A stretch of 64,000 nucleotides of DNA from Sweltsa coloradensis (taxonomy: Eukaryota > Arthropoda > Insecta > Plecoptera > Chloroperlidae), in the NCBI GenBank assembly GCA_024449915.1, contig JAMZAV010000167.1:1116001-1180000 (forward strand). Reading direction: 5' to 3'. A program made the position numbers and the translations under genes. Shown piece by piece: positions 14,417 to 26,762 of the stretch. Each line of letters starts with the position of its first letter. Position 1 is the stretch's first letter. The notes below the pieces were generated by a model. The model worked only from the letters and a program-made list of their open reading frames with translations, ran no database searches and was not told the origin of the DNA.

Positions 14417-14694
14417 AATCTAAGTTATACCGACTGTGTTGGCTAGAGCGTTAAGCGCACGACTCTGATTTGGAAGGTCCTGGGTTCAAATCCCCTTGAG
14501 ATCAGCAATCTTGACTGAAGGTTTTCCCCGAGGTTTTCCCTAGTCGTTAAAACGAATACAAGGGATTGAGTCCTCTTAAACAGCTTCGGGCATCCCTTCA
14601 CAATTGTCATACCCGCAACATACCTATATAGAAGAGGGGCATGAATTGCACCCTGGGCAGGCTTCCCGCGAAAAATTATTTTTAATCTAAGTTA
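14417..14694 (+). mobile_element. Complete tRNA-derived SINE with 11-bp target duplication
   Basis: The element body spans 14,428-14,683 and is flanked by the direct repeat AATCTAAGTTA at 14,417-14,427 and 14,684-14,694, the expected mark of target-primed insertion. The head holds an A-box-like TTGGCTAGAGCGTTAAG and a B box GGTTCAAATCCCC. The body then carries the motif GGTTTTCCCCGAGG followed by a near repeat, a conserved-domain style I associate from memory with hemimetabolous insect SINEs. The length of 256 bp is normal for a SINE. It encodes no protein and would depend on a LINE for movement. Confidence 0.85.
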
Positions 14695-17448
14695 GATTTA
14701 GTTGAAATTTATTTCACCTGCAGAATCTTGGATAATGAGATACAATTCAAAATCAATCAATCATCAATCAAAAGGGTGGGGGGTAGTCCGTAGTTGTACA
14801 ACTGTTTGTTTAATTTTTATATGCATGACTTATTTTGTTTTTCAATATGTTTTTCTTTACCCTTGCTTATATATGTGTTTCTTATTATTTAATTTCTCTA
14901 GCGAATTGTTTGATGGTAAATCATCATCCCTATTCTTATTCTTATGCTCTGCTGGTTAATGATAACACCAACGGCTCTAAAATACATAAGCCTAGACTCA
15001 TCAATAACACTTACAATCTTGATTTAAAAATGGTTTAGATAAATTAATCCATGCATGTTACGATGCATTTAAATCAAAATATAGAGTAGGGTTTAATACA
15101 GCTTTTTACTACCTACAAACAAGTATTTTGATTCATTCTTGATGCAAAGTTTGTTAATTTCCTATCATTCCCTCATACTCAGCATATCCTGATAACGTTG
15201 AATTCGTTATAATTAAAACAAATGCCCCTTTCTTTTTGATTTGTGTCTTCCCCCGACATGAAAATGATCTTCAATATCTCTTCACACGCGGTTAATTACT
15301 AAACCGGGCCGGTCGAAAGCGCGTTTATCTCGCTGGCCGACGCGTGTTTGCCAACACTTAAAGAAGGCGGAAGAAGTCAGACAGTGATCGCAAATTAAAC
15401 ATCCTGTTTTGGAAGTGTATCTCGTGCGATAGGGGTCGGGGATGAACGGGGGTTAACAGCTAATCGTCTCGGTAACAGACTGTTCCATAACATAACACTT
15501 CCCTCACCCTTATATCCTATCCACCACCCTCACATATCAGCAATTAGATTTTCAATTTGAGCGCATCCTCCCCTAGATTCCCCTATCTATAAGCTATCAC
15601 TCCAGTGTGGGGATAGAATTCAACTGTATGAAGTTGCTCGGCGAAGAATATGTGCTCACAATTGGTAAGCGTAAGAATTAATAATTATTTTGTTTATCTA
15701 TTAATAATTTTAAACTTACCTGTCGCGTTTTTGGTTTATTGATAGATATTTTATCACGTTCTTTTTATACTAAGTTTCTTTTCAGTTTTAACCACGTTGT
15801 AAGCGTGCAAAGAAAATAAACACTATACAAACTTTAGCAAATGTTGCATTTCCCGCTGCCTTGAATTTCCGAATTCCACGTCGGGGATGTTTCCAGACTA
15901 AACAATTTGAGAAAAAAATGCCGAGCTGTGGTTTTTTGGTTTTCGCTCTGTAAATCAAACTGAGAATAAGTGGTTACCGGACCACCTACCACCTACCAAG
16001 TACCAACCACCTGGTGGTCCGGGATTCGAATCCCGGGACACTCTTCTATATGTATACGATATCGTAGCAATGTATTGTTTCAAGCGTATACCCAACAAAA
16101 CTTGCCAAGTACACCCACCCACAGCTACATTGAAATAATTCTAACTCCACCATTATCAAAACCAACCAGTGATTGAATCCCGCCGGACAAAAGCATTGGT
16201 TAAAGTGATATTCGAGCTGTCTATCGCAACCATCGGTTGGATAATGTAACCATTGCGCGCAATACAGTCATGTCATTACGTACAATACAACAATGTCTCT
16301 GGAGCCCTCTTTTGTTCTGTGCTCGCAAACAATGATAGCCGTTTTGACGAGTTTCCAATGAAGCGATCAAAGGAATACCCAGACGACCACATGCACATAC
16401 ATGCCTATTATTTTATCAAATTGAATGTTGGTGTTTTGTTGAAGTGAACACGTGGTTTTGGTTTTGGGATGAAAGCGGTGGTTTGTTTATAGTATCAAAT
16501 ATGCATGGATTGAACGGAGGAACCGCAACAGTGCATGTCAATCAACAACGACAAGGCGAGGAAAACAAAGTGGGATTTTGTTTTAAATGTTTTGTTTTCG
16601 ATGTGGTTTAAATACATGTGGAGTTGAGTTTGATTGAGCGTAATTTAAATGAAACTATCAGCATTATGTGAGAGTAGCCTATCCTTGGTCTTCAACCCAT
16701 TGGAAAATTTAACACTTCAACCATTTGTTTTCTTGTTTGTAAATTTGTAATTCTGGTGAGTTAAAGGTGGATATTTTAAAATTTAGGCTTATTTATTATT
16801 ATTTAATGATTATTGGTACACAATTATAATCATTAGGAATATCACAACGAGCATAGCCTTTAAACACAAAACTGTGTGTGATATCTTTAAAAATGATAAC
16901 ATACATAACAAACTAGATAATTAAAATTAACTATATGTGCTTCGCAAAACTATTATATTCTTGAATTTAAATTTTTCCGTGAAATTGGTTGAATTGAGTT
17001 TAGACTTATTTGAGAGTAACTCAGTATACCATAATACCACGGTTTAAAAAAATCGCGAATTTTAAAACAACCTTTTTGCTAATCCCTATTTTTCGTTATA
17101 GCAACACCGCGATTTCATTCAACGTATTAGATGAAGATTGGGATACTAATATTAGAGTGCGTATCGCAACTCACAGTTAAACCTGTGTAATACTTATACA
17201 TAAAAGAATCGCAAATGAATAACACAGATCATAGTCTACAACGATAACATTACTAAAGACGGACTTCACACGTTCTCAAAACAAGAGCGGTCAGTGTGAG
17301 CTTACATTTCGGCTGACTAGGGAAGACTCATCAGTCATATGAGCATGCCGTGTCTGACTTGGCGCTGTGCGCATGGAAGTCTTCCTGCTGAGGAACCGTG
17401 TGAAGTGAGTGTGGTATCATCATCAGATCTTCAGATCATCAACCATAA
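14695..17448. other. Gene-free stretch
   Basis: No gene was recognised. A GC-richer segment at about 15,290-15,480 could be a conserved non-coding element. A tRNA-like fragment lies at 15,985-16,050. The remainder is AT-rich with short unsupported open frames. Confidence 0.45.
15985..16050 (+). mobile_element. tRNA-like SINE fragment
   Basis: A B-box-like GATTCGAATCCC lies inside the perfect stem-loop CCGGGATTCGAATCCCGG near 16,020-16,036, like a T-arm of a tRNA. No convincing A box is seen upstream, where CCACCTACC-type short repeats occur instead. It is probably a decayed SINE head; a chance palindrome is possible. Confidence 0.4.
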
Positions 17449-17540
17449 GTACGTGTGAGACTGTTAATATGGTACGTGTGAGGTTGTTAATAGGGTACGT
17501 GTGAGACTGTTAATAGGGTACGTGTATATAGGCATACATA
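17449..17540. repeat. Tandem repeat, 23-bp unit, 3-4 copies
   Basis: Units beginning GTACGTGTGAG start at 17,449, 17,472, 17,495 and 17,518, with only a few substitutions. The last is partial. A separate triple TCTATAG repeat lies about 160 bp downstream. Confidence 0.85.
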
Positions 17541-17929
17541 TATACAACTTTTGAGAAATTAATGTATGTAGACATTACATAATTAAAACATTACACAGAC
17601 TAGATCGATTTGTTTCAGTTACCTAATCATGATTTTTTGTAAATGTCACTCTATAATTCGTTATATTTTCTATGGAGGTCACACGATTGTGTCTATAGTC
17701 TATAGTCTATAGTTACCTTTGGTGTATATTGCTTTTATCATTTGTGTTTGGAACAAGAAGTTAAATTAATGTGGTAACTCTTTAGTGTATTTCTTTGTCA
17801 GATAAAAATAGGAGCATAATTAAGAATCACACTTTTGCCATCCTCTACCGAGTTTTGTCTTAGCGAATTATTAAATTAAACGCGAATACTGGAAATGTGT
17901 GTTTGTACAAAGTGAAGCCACGCGCCTCT

Positions 17930-18216
17930 GGTTTTGTAGAAGACAGGAAGAATTATTTATTGTTAACAATCAAGAGAAGAAATCGTGCCGCGGTGGTGCC
18001 AACTGCCACATTCGTGAGGATTTATCGGCTGTTGTGGGCTCGCTGTGGTGGTAATATTGTGTTCCGCTAGGGGAAGGTGACAACTAACAACCCGGTCACC
18101 CCAAATAAGACGAAACTTTTCCACGTATTGGAACGATTTTTCTTCGGAAGCGTTCGGTTGACATCGTGAGTTGCCGTCGGAATATTCATTAAGTAGATCG
18201 CAAGAACACGTATAAG
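17930..18216 (+). other. Possible non-coding exon with strong donor
   Basis: A GC-richer, non-repetitive segment ends in AAG followed by GTGAGT at 18,217, a textbook 5' splice site. It could be an upstream untranslated exon or alternative first exon of the plus-strand PR-domain gene, about 29 kb before the predicted start codon. No acceptor, promoter or reading frame supports it, so this is inference only. Confidence 0.2.
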
Positions 18217-19856
18217 GTGAGTAGAGCTGAGCTAAACAGCCTCTGATTCCCTCTTCTTAGAAGTAATTTACTAGATGAGTTTCCACAGATCAGATGATTT
18301 TCTTGAATTATAAAGTACGAGACATCCACTTGCGTAATAACACGTATGCTATCTTAGAAAATGGATGAAAACTAAAATTAAACGGAACAATTGCATCATG
18401 TCCATTGTAAATTCACTTATCACCCCCAAACCCCTTTCCGATGTCAATTATTCTTTGCAACGTCAGCGTAGTAATCAGTTAGTATTGTTTTAAAAACATC
18501 GTCTTTTCACATCTTCTGTTAAAAGAAATAAAATAAACGTAATATTTATAGCTCAATTACAAGAACTGACTTTCAATTAGGAGCATTTTGAACTAATGTC
18601 ATGCTCAATTGTTTATCGTTTCGACGTCATATCATTACTTATATTTTTCTCCGACACAATGGATTGTTTTTGTCATCTTGCCTACTTCGTAAGTCCATCT
18701 GAAATCACAGTGTGACATAAACTATTGTTTCGTGATACTCTTTTGTCACTTTAATTGTCTTGACCCAAGATGGAATATGATAATGTATAGGTATTATTGT
18801 TTTCGTATTATACCTTTGTTACCATTCGAGCCTCCTTGTTTATGAGAAATATAACTTGACGTATGAAGGTTCTTATAACTAGTTTAATAGTGGATAGTCA
18901 TATTGTGACTGTCTACAAAACAGTCAGTCAATGATTCAATAGAAAGTCATCACTAATATGTTTTCAGTATGAGCATAACTACGTGCAAAATAATATAATC
19001 AACGACGTTATACTTATGATTAACTTGTTTATAATGTTGGCAGACGTTGAACACTGTTAATACGAACGTTGTGCGGTCTTTGTATTATTTATCTATGAAG
19101 GGACATATAGAGAAGTCTATACTGCAAAATCGTGGTAACAAAACCATTTTTTAAAGTTAGCTCGTTGTTTTTTCATAGTTTTAAAAGTGTAATATAGTTT
19201 GAAATATACATTCACAGACTTTTTCGTTATAAAACTGTGAGTTATATTTGCTATTCAGAGTCAGGTTTATTGTATTTCTGCGGCCCCGTTGAGCAATAGA
19301 CATGTATTCATATCATATCATATCCACGTAATATTCACATCTCTCGAGTAAGACAATATTGAGATAAAAGAGCGTGAAACATAAAAATGATATTAAATTC
19401 TAGACGACAAAAACACGTGTACAAAGTTATTGTGTGTGCGCGACGAGGCAGTAATTTACGAGCGTAAAGGAGGAAACTGGTGTAATATATCCTGTGGATT
19501 GCTGTGTTCTTCTGAGTCACAACTCACAAGATGGAAGACGGTTGATGCGAATGTTACGGTCCTGGAACGTACGATTTAAGAGTTGACTTGAAAGATGGCC
19601 ACAATGCGTGGACGAGGAAGGAACGAGAGAAATGTGATGATCTATTAGGCTTAGTATTTTCTCTTGTTGCCGTTGATGTTTTGTAATTTTGGTGTGCTAG
19701 TTTTATAATTTTACCTGTTTTTTTTTAATTGATTCTGGAATTATTGTCCATAATCATGCGGAGAATAGCATTTATTTCTAAAATGTGGTATTGAAAGGTA
19801 TACAATGACAAAATCATCTCATCTTTATTATCCGAAGACAATAAAAGTCTCCAACA

Positions 19857-20060
19857 TTTATTTATTTATTTATTTATGAATTGGCCACATACAGCATATT
19901 ATGCAATTTTACAGTGACCGGTATAACAACTGATGATTAACAACGATGCATGATGATGAAGAAGGGAGGAGGGGAAACCCGGTACCGGCACGTAGCCTAC
20001 TCCTTTCGAAAAGTACCAAAGGGACCAACAGCTTACAACATAATAGATGCATACACTTTC
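19857..20060 (-). mobile_element. Probable LINE/SINE 3' fragment with TTTA tail
   Basis: Five TTTA units at 19,857-19,876 read as a TAAA tail on the minus strand. The adjoining segment includes a GC-richer block near 19,970-20,010 with GGTACCGGCACGTAGC. This layout, unique 3' sequence then a short simple repeat, is typical of non-LTR elements. From memory I associate that block with dispersed insect repeats, but I cannot confirm the family. The upstream boundary is a guess. Confidence 0.35.
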
Positions 20061-23000
20061 AAGTTTCAATTGGTTGTGTTTAGGCGAATCTTGTCCTGAA
20101 AATAAATCATATATTTGGCATATTATGTTAGAAATAACATAAAATGTGTAATGTAGCATGACTAGCATCCATGACTTTTGCTCGTTGGTAGAATTTTTAA
20201 TGTACACAAATGTAAATAACTTTGCATTCTAATTCATAAACAAGCAAATCATACAGTTAACCCATTTAAAATCGGAGGATCGATAATAAATGGAAGAAGA
20301 AATTTATCATAATAATACAAATAGGTATATTCAAATATGTAATTGGACATTTTGTGAGGTTAAAGTGACACCCTAAATTCCTACAAACTCCTCTGTAACT
20401 AGTATCATCTATTATCTGTGGAGCGATCCCTTGTTTTATGTTTGAGTAACTTCGTGCTTTATGACAGCAGTGTTCGGGTTGTGCTTGATTCATTACTGGC
20501 GTCGTAGAGAGTCAGCGTGGAACCATTAGATCGTGCATCGCGTGCAAACCACCCTCGCGAGAAAAACTAGACATCCCGTTAAATGAATCAAGCACTTGAA
20601 TTAAATAATGAAGAAATAGTACTAACAGTTAGGGAAGCGAGCGATGCTCAGCCAGAAAATCTGCGCTGCATTGAAATGGGGTGAACATCCAGGGGATGAA
20701 ATGAACGCAGAGCGGTTGGTAGGGAAAGGAGGGGGTGGGGGTGGGGGGACAAAAGAGACGCCACCCAATTACGAGGCTGGAAACCATCACTCAATTAAAA
20801 TTAAACGGCTTCAATTATTCACAATTTTGTGCAATTTCATTTTGACAATGGCTGATCCCTCTGAGGTTGCGCTGGCTTGTGTGCGTGGAAAGTGGTACAC
20901 ACACATACGCACGCATTGCGTGGACCATTGACCTCTACGTGCGGTACCGTGTAATGGTATGAACCTCAACCAATCATGTGCACGCGTTTTGTCTGGCTCT
21001 TGCTCAATCTCATCTTTGGTAAACCTCAACGTTCAAGTTTTAAGCGTTTAAACGTGCTCGATCACATAGTAAGGACCTCTTCGTGCACGATCAAAAGATG
21101 TTTTGGGCGCAATGAGATTGGGCGCCCAGGAACGACTCCCCAAAATATGACGGTGTGCCCCTGCATATGTTCTAGACTCTAGACACACCTCAGAAAAACA
21201 ACAGCCCGTACGTGGTAGACTACAAGGTCACTTTGCGAACGCAATGTTGGAAGTGTTGATAGATGAGCATTTTTTGTGCATCTGTTCCTTTTGGCCACTG
21301 TAAATGTAGAATTATTTTTTGGGAGTAGAACCACTAGTGTAATTCATAAATTATATGGATATACCACTCAACAATACTATACAATATAAATGCTGCAGTG
21401 CATATAAATTGTAATTTCCAGCGAAAGTATTTTTATTTAGCAAATATTTAAAATGCAAAGAGCTTAAGTAGAGCCTATAGCGCTTAGGCTCAACTTAAAC
21501 TGTTAAAATGTTCCACGATGCGGCAAATTCGTCAAATTGGAGGATAATTCATATTTGAATTACGTTTGATTTGTTAACATGCAACCAACGCATTATGCTC
21601 TGCTACCAACCTCACAAAGAAAGCCTCTATCAGCGAGGACTTGCCAACCGTGCTGTAATCTAGCGGCCAAGATGGCGTACTCGGTAGATATATTAGCCAT
21701 CGTGATTCAATCATCTTCAAAACACGAATGAGTCAAACAGTTCTCCGATATGTCTTTGTGATATCACGCATTCTGAATCATCTGCTGTTTTCATTGAGTA
21801 ACTCTTAAATGACAGTGTCACTGTAAAACTAGGCTATAGTATGACGGTGTAAAGAGCTGACAAAACATAATTCATCAATGACGTAATGAAAAAAACAACA
21901 TCGAACTTGGCCTATATTGTTTTTGCCTGCTAATTATTTTTAAATCTAATATTGAGTAAAACGATTAAACTTGCATCGTAATGTTTAAACTACCCTTGCG
22001 ATCCACGAAAAGTCCACGAAGACCGAGATTGTGTAAACAATAAACTACAAATTTATACCTAAATAGCTGAAAATTAGGCACATACTCTTGTATATCCGAA
22101 AAAAAATAGTCAGCAATAGGTACAATATGATGTTCTTATACAACACAATCGAATCTTACAATCAGTTTGATAAGATTTAATAAAAATATACCGGTGACAC
22201 TCATTATGATACTTTTTAGTGCATGTCTAAGAGTATGCCCTACATTATGAACAGTTTGCTGATAGCGCATTAGTCATTACGGCTCATCTACGTTAACGGC
22301 TAGGTATACATATTTGCATGTGAAACGTGAGTGATTGACTATGATCGGCTCGTTCTCTCGTATGCATTACTTTATGGCGTGTTTACTTTACGCATCAATA
22401 GAGCCATCATCAATTTGATTAGATTTATTCGAGCAGTTAATATTATTAAGTTTACAGTAACAGATGGTATATGAAGATAGTTTGATGATACGAGCTAGAC
22501 AACATTAATTAATTGACATTTGAAAAGTAAAACAACACATTATCAATTTTCCATCAAAAGGTCTACTTAACAATAGATTCTCACTTAGAGACATGCACGA
22601 TGGATTTGGTATATAGCAGGTGCCACAAAAGAGTTTTGTTTCGGTACTGTGGCATTGGAGTTGTTACACATGAATAGGTTAAAACAAATAACAGTGTTAT
22701 AATCATTAAAGTGTTGGCCATGCAATGCAGAATCACATAACAAGGTCGTAGATGTTCGTACCCATCACAACCACGAACTTAATTTGTTGCCCGCTCAAAG
22801 GGAATATAATAAGTTTTGGTAATTAGGACATTTGGAAAGTTGAACGAAATGTTTAAGGGTTGGTAGAGCTAAAATCTGTCACTCATAGCTGACAATAACC
22901 CTGGGGAAAAAAACTTCAGTGAGGATTGCCGGTTTCTGGGCCTGGCATCGAAAAGACGATCTCGCGCCGTTCGGTCAAGTCAGTTGATTCTTCTAATCCG

Positions 23001-24683
23001 TCGACAATAACTGAGAGTTAAGTTTACTTCCACATACACGCACACTGTGCAATCTGTGAGTTTTTTTATTGCTACTGTCTGTGATGATGTTTTGAGAGCA
23101 TGGGTTAGAGAGTAATCAGGGCGTTGAGGGGTGGGGGTGGGGGTTGTTGGAACGGGGTAGATGGAGGGGGGGGATGCTGTTCTGAGCACCCCGGAGATAA
23201 ATCATAAACTAACCGAGATAGAAACATCTGGTTTTGATCTAACTTACAAGAAAGTACTCAACTTTTCTTCCTCACGAGATAATCAAGATAATAAATTATG
23301 GAGAAATCCGGTAGGAAAGCCAGCGAACGAAATTTTTTCCTCGTTTTCCCTATGTTTGCTCGTCCGGGAAGATGTTACCTCCCGGGACCTGGGATGTGGA
23401 CCTATACATGCCCTAGGGACGAACAGGAGCAGTGGGGTTTTAATTTGATAATCTAAAAAATACGAGTCAGATCTTGTCGATCCAAGAAATCAGTTTTTTA
23501 TTTAAAAGTGACTAGCGCAAAGCAAGTTGGCACGACTAAATAATGTCGCTTATTATTTAACAGACTTTTTTCATAGTCAATTGTTTTGTATAAAGGCCTT
23601 ATTTTGTAATCCTTTTGGAATAACAGGAACATTATTTACCCCTTTTTTATTATTACCCTTTTTGATCCTCCTCCCCTCACTTCGCGATCTTCATAATTCA
23701 TAAATCATATTTACCATGCAGTCTAGATTAGCTGACTATAAATATGCGTTGGCCCTACACATTATAATAATATTTTTATTTGTAAACTCTCAGTTTTCAA
23801 TTGAAGGTTTTATAAAAAATTATATTTGACAAGACATGAATGCTGAGGTGACTTAACTATTAATAATTTGGCAAACAATTTTAAAAATCTCGTTACGTAT
23901 TTTGATTTTGAAGGAAACAAGATAATTTTTTTCGAAGGCAATGTTTGTGAGACTGGCTGTACATTTATAAACACGTCCTTGTCACTCTTTACATTTTTAA
24001 TTCAAAACAGCTGACATTTCTATTCGCTTTGCCATTCATGTTGGCTCCGCTTCGGAGATGATAAAATTATAAAATATTGGAACAGCTCTGCAGTCGAGTC
24101 AATATGAGGAAAGTGACAATCTCATCAGTCAGTCAGCCCCTCTACTGCGCCTCCCAGTAAACACATCCCTTGACTTACCACCCTCTGAGCGGCAGAGTAC
24201 ATTCTGTACGCTTACTTCCGTCACCTCGAGACAATTAGACCGCGCACGCACACGCACACGCACACGCACACCAATCTCATGCGTGCAACGACTACACCAA
24301 ATAGTTAAAAATTATGTCTTTTAATGATTGTTCTTTTTTATAATTATTTTGAATTTTACAAATTTTTGTCATGAAATGTTTTACATTTTCCTACATTTTT
24401 GATTTTTTTTTTTTTAAAATACATGCAAGAGACATTTTAATTTAATGCATTTCCATCAAATAGCCATAGATTGCAATTATTAAAAGTTAAAAAATATTCC
24501 AATACATCCTGTACGTTGAAGCTAAACATGTGCGAATATGCTTCTTTGATCTTCTTAATGTTACGAATAAAAAGGCAAGATTTGATATTTTCCTACTATA
24601 AGTAATTTCTTTGCTGTTTCGGTGCTTAAGAGTTTTCTTTTTAAATCACCTGTTAATAGCCATCTCTTTGAGCACCCGTCCTG

Positions 24684-24708
24684 CCCTTGCTGTGTATACA
24701 TAGCAAGG
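24684..24708. other. Near-perfect 24-bp palindrome
   Basis: The arms CCTTGCT and AGCAAGG flank TGTATACA, itself a palindrome, giving one inverted repeat with a single mismatched pair. It could form a hairpin or bind a dimeric protein. It opens a GC-richer block reaching about 24,935. Confidence 0.6.
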
Positions 24709-25049
24709 GGGTGGGGGACACTGTCCCGAGTGTCAGTGCGGGGTGCCGGGATGGACCCCTCCCCAGGTTATTAATAAGCCCGCCTCGAGTCAGTGCAAGA
24801 GACAGTCTTGTAATTGGAAAGTACGAAAACACAGAACACGGTGTGATGTTCGACACTTTGAGCGCGAGCAGCGAAATTGCGTCATCCAGGGTTGTGCGCA
24901 GCAAAATTGCAACAATCATGGTAGTGAAATTATAATGCTGGCTTTCGGTGGTAATTTTTAAAGGGAGAGTAGTTAGTTAGGTGTTGGAAGTATAGAGACT
25001 TTACATTGTTCCACGATTATGATTTGTACATGCAATCTACTATTTCATA

Positions 25050-25613
25050 AGCACTAGGAAAACGCTTAAGTCCCGCCGCGTTGATGGATGAGCTTTTTTG
25101 TAAGTTTTTAGTTTGCGTGGGACCACTTTTCCTTTGCAAGTGCTTTTTTAATGCATTGTAGGAGATTGTTGTCAAGTTTCTATTGTTACTTGTTAATTGT
25201 TATTATAAACCTAAAAAAAACTCATATTAAAACCTTATTCTATGGATTCTGGGCTAACTTTTCAACGTTTTTCTTTCAGAAAGCAATACATCATCATTAC
25301 CTTAATGTCCATGTGAAATATGAACGTTGTAGCCCGACCCGTTTGGTCAGAATCGGCCCAAATGTCACGAAAATATCGCACTAAAAATCGAAAAAATCGT
25401 AAAAGTACGATATTCATGAGAAATATTTCTTAGATAATAGCCAAAAACGTGGCAGGTCTAAGTTCAGAGATTTCGAAGGTCCCCTCCAATTTTCATCAAG
25501 ATCGGTTATGCCGTTTTCCCGGTAGAAAGCGAACAGACAGAAAAAAAAAACACCCGAGCTAAATTTTTTGGGGGGTCGGTGAAATTGAAGTCTTCGCTGC
25601 GCTCATCCAATAA
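25050..25613 (+). mobile_element. Foldback-like element, copy 1
   Basis: The left end carries ACTAGGAAAACGCTTAAG and then a block ending TTGATGGATGAGC at 25,081-25,093. The right end carries GCTCATCCAATAA at 25,601-25,613, the inverse of the left GGATGAGC end. Inside is one AAAATCGTAAAA...CGAT hairpin unit and a segment ending in GCGAACAGACAG plus an A run. The same ends recur at about 26.0-26.76 and 29.97-30.92 kb. No protein is encoded, so it is non-autonomous. A MITE, a foldback element or a Helentron-type element with subterminal repeats are the alternatives. Confidence 0.6.
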
Positions 25614-25989
25614 TAAATATATCAATAATAGAAAAAGTAATATTTTCATACACTGAGCTGAAGTTTAGTTCCAGAGCAATCGAAAACGAAACTACAAAAC
25701 AAATTGTTATTGAAATCGGACCCGGCGCCTCCACCAAAGAAGTCGATTTCTTGCTATTTTGTCGAACTTTTTACACCTTCATAACGGCTGTATTTTAGGG
25801 AGAGGTTTGTTCACAGATGACTTAGTAATGTAGATTCTAATTGAAAAAATTAGTAAAATTCGTGTTTAATTAAAGACTTATTTATAGGATAAAGGTATTT
25901 AATACAGTAATGAAAACATCATGACAAACAAGACCCAGTAGGCAAACCAATTATAAATTAGTGTACCTATTATAATAATGACTGTAAGT

Positions 25990-26762
25990 ACTAGGAAAAC
26001 GCTTAAGTCCCGCCGCGTTGTTGGATGAGCGTAATTGGTGCATTGAGCTGCCATGTGTTATGCGGATTTACTGTTGTTCTGTGAAAAAATCATTACTAAG
26101 TTGAAGATATTTTTAAAATTAAATTAAATTTAATAAAAAAATTAATTTAATTTAATACAAAATTAACTTAAATTTTAATTTTTTTTAATTAATCGTAATT
26201 TTAAAAAAGGAAAAAATCGTAATATTGAAATTTTCATAATAAATAATTATTCGATTGCGCACAAATTTTACACGAATATATTAATTCATAAAATTAAGGT
26301 TCTGTAAAAAAATCATTACAATCGGATAAAGGATGTAGGTGTTATAAGCTGGAGAAATTTTAAAAATTGAAAAAAGTCGTAAAATTGCGATTTTCGTAAA
26401 AAATATTTTTTTGATAACGCTCAAATTTTACACAAATAATCATATCATAAAATTAAGTTCTGTAAAAAATCATTACAATCGACAAACATGTAGTGTTGTA
26501 GTCGAAGAAATTTTACAAAATCGAAAAATCGTTAATATAATGCGATTTTCAGAGAAAATTTTTTCGATGTGCTCAAAACGTGCAGTTCTAAGTTCAGAAT
26601 TCGAAGACTCCATAAAATTTCATCGCAATCGAGTATGTTTAGGTAATCGTGCTAAACAACAGAAAAAATCATAAAAAAAAAAAAAAAAAAAAAATAAACA
26701 TTCGATTGTTTTCTCCATGTATGAAATGGAATCTTCGCTTCGCTCGTACGCTCGCACGTATC
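25990..26762 (+). mobile_element. Foldback-like element, copy 2, with tandem units
   Basis: It begins with the same sequence as copy 1 (CTAGGAAAACGCTTAAG, then TTGGATGAGCG at 26,021-26,031). Inside are degenerate tandem units marked by GTTCTGTAAAAAA or similar near 26,075, 26,300 and 26,459, an AT-only stretch around 26,105-26,190, and a 22-base A run at 26,673-26,694. The right end has GGAATCTTCGCTTCGCTCG as in copy 3, but the final ATCCAATAA is lost. It holds no coding capacity. Confidence 0.6.

Larger units (their letters stand above)
18217..25049. other. Gene-free stretch
   Basis: No gene was recognised. Contents include a decayed repeat at 19,857-20,060, a G-rich segment near 20,720-20,760, a CACACG microsatellite at about 24,244-24,270, and a GC-richer block at 24,660-24,935 that starts with a near-perfect palindrome. 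A CCAAGATGGC motif occurs at 21,667-21,676. Short open frames on both strands look like chance. Confidence 0.45.
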
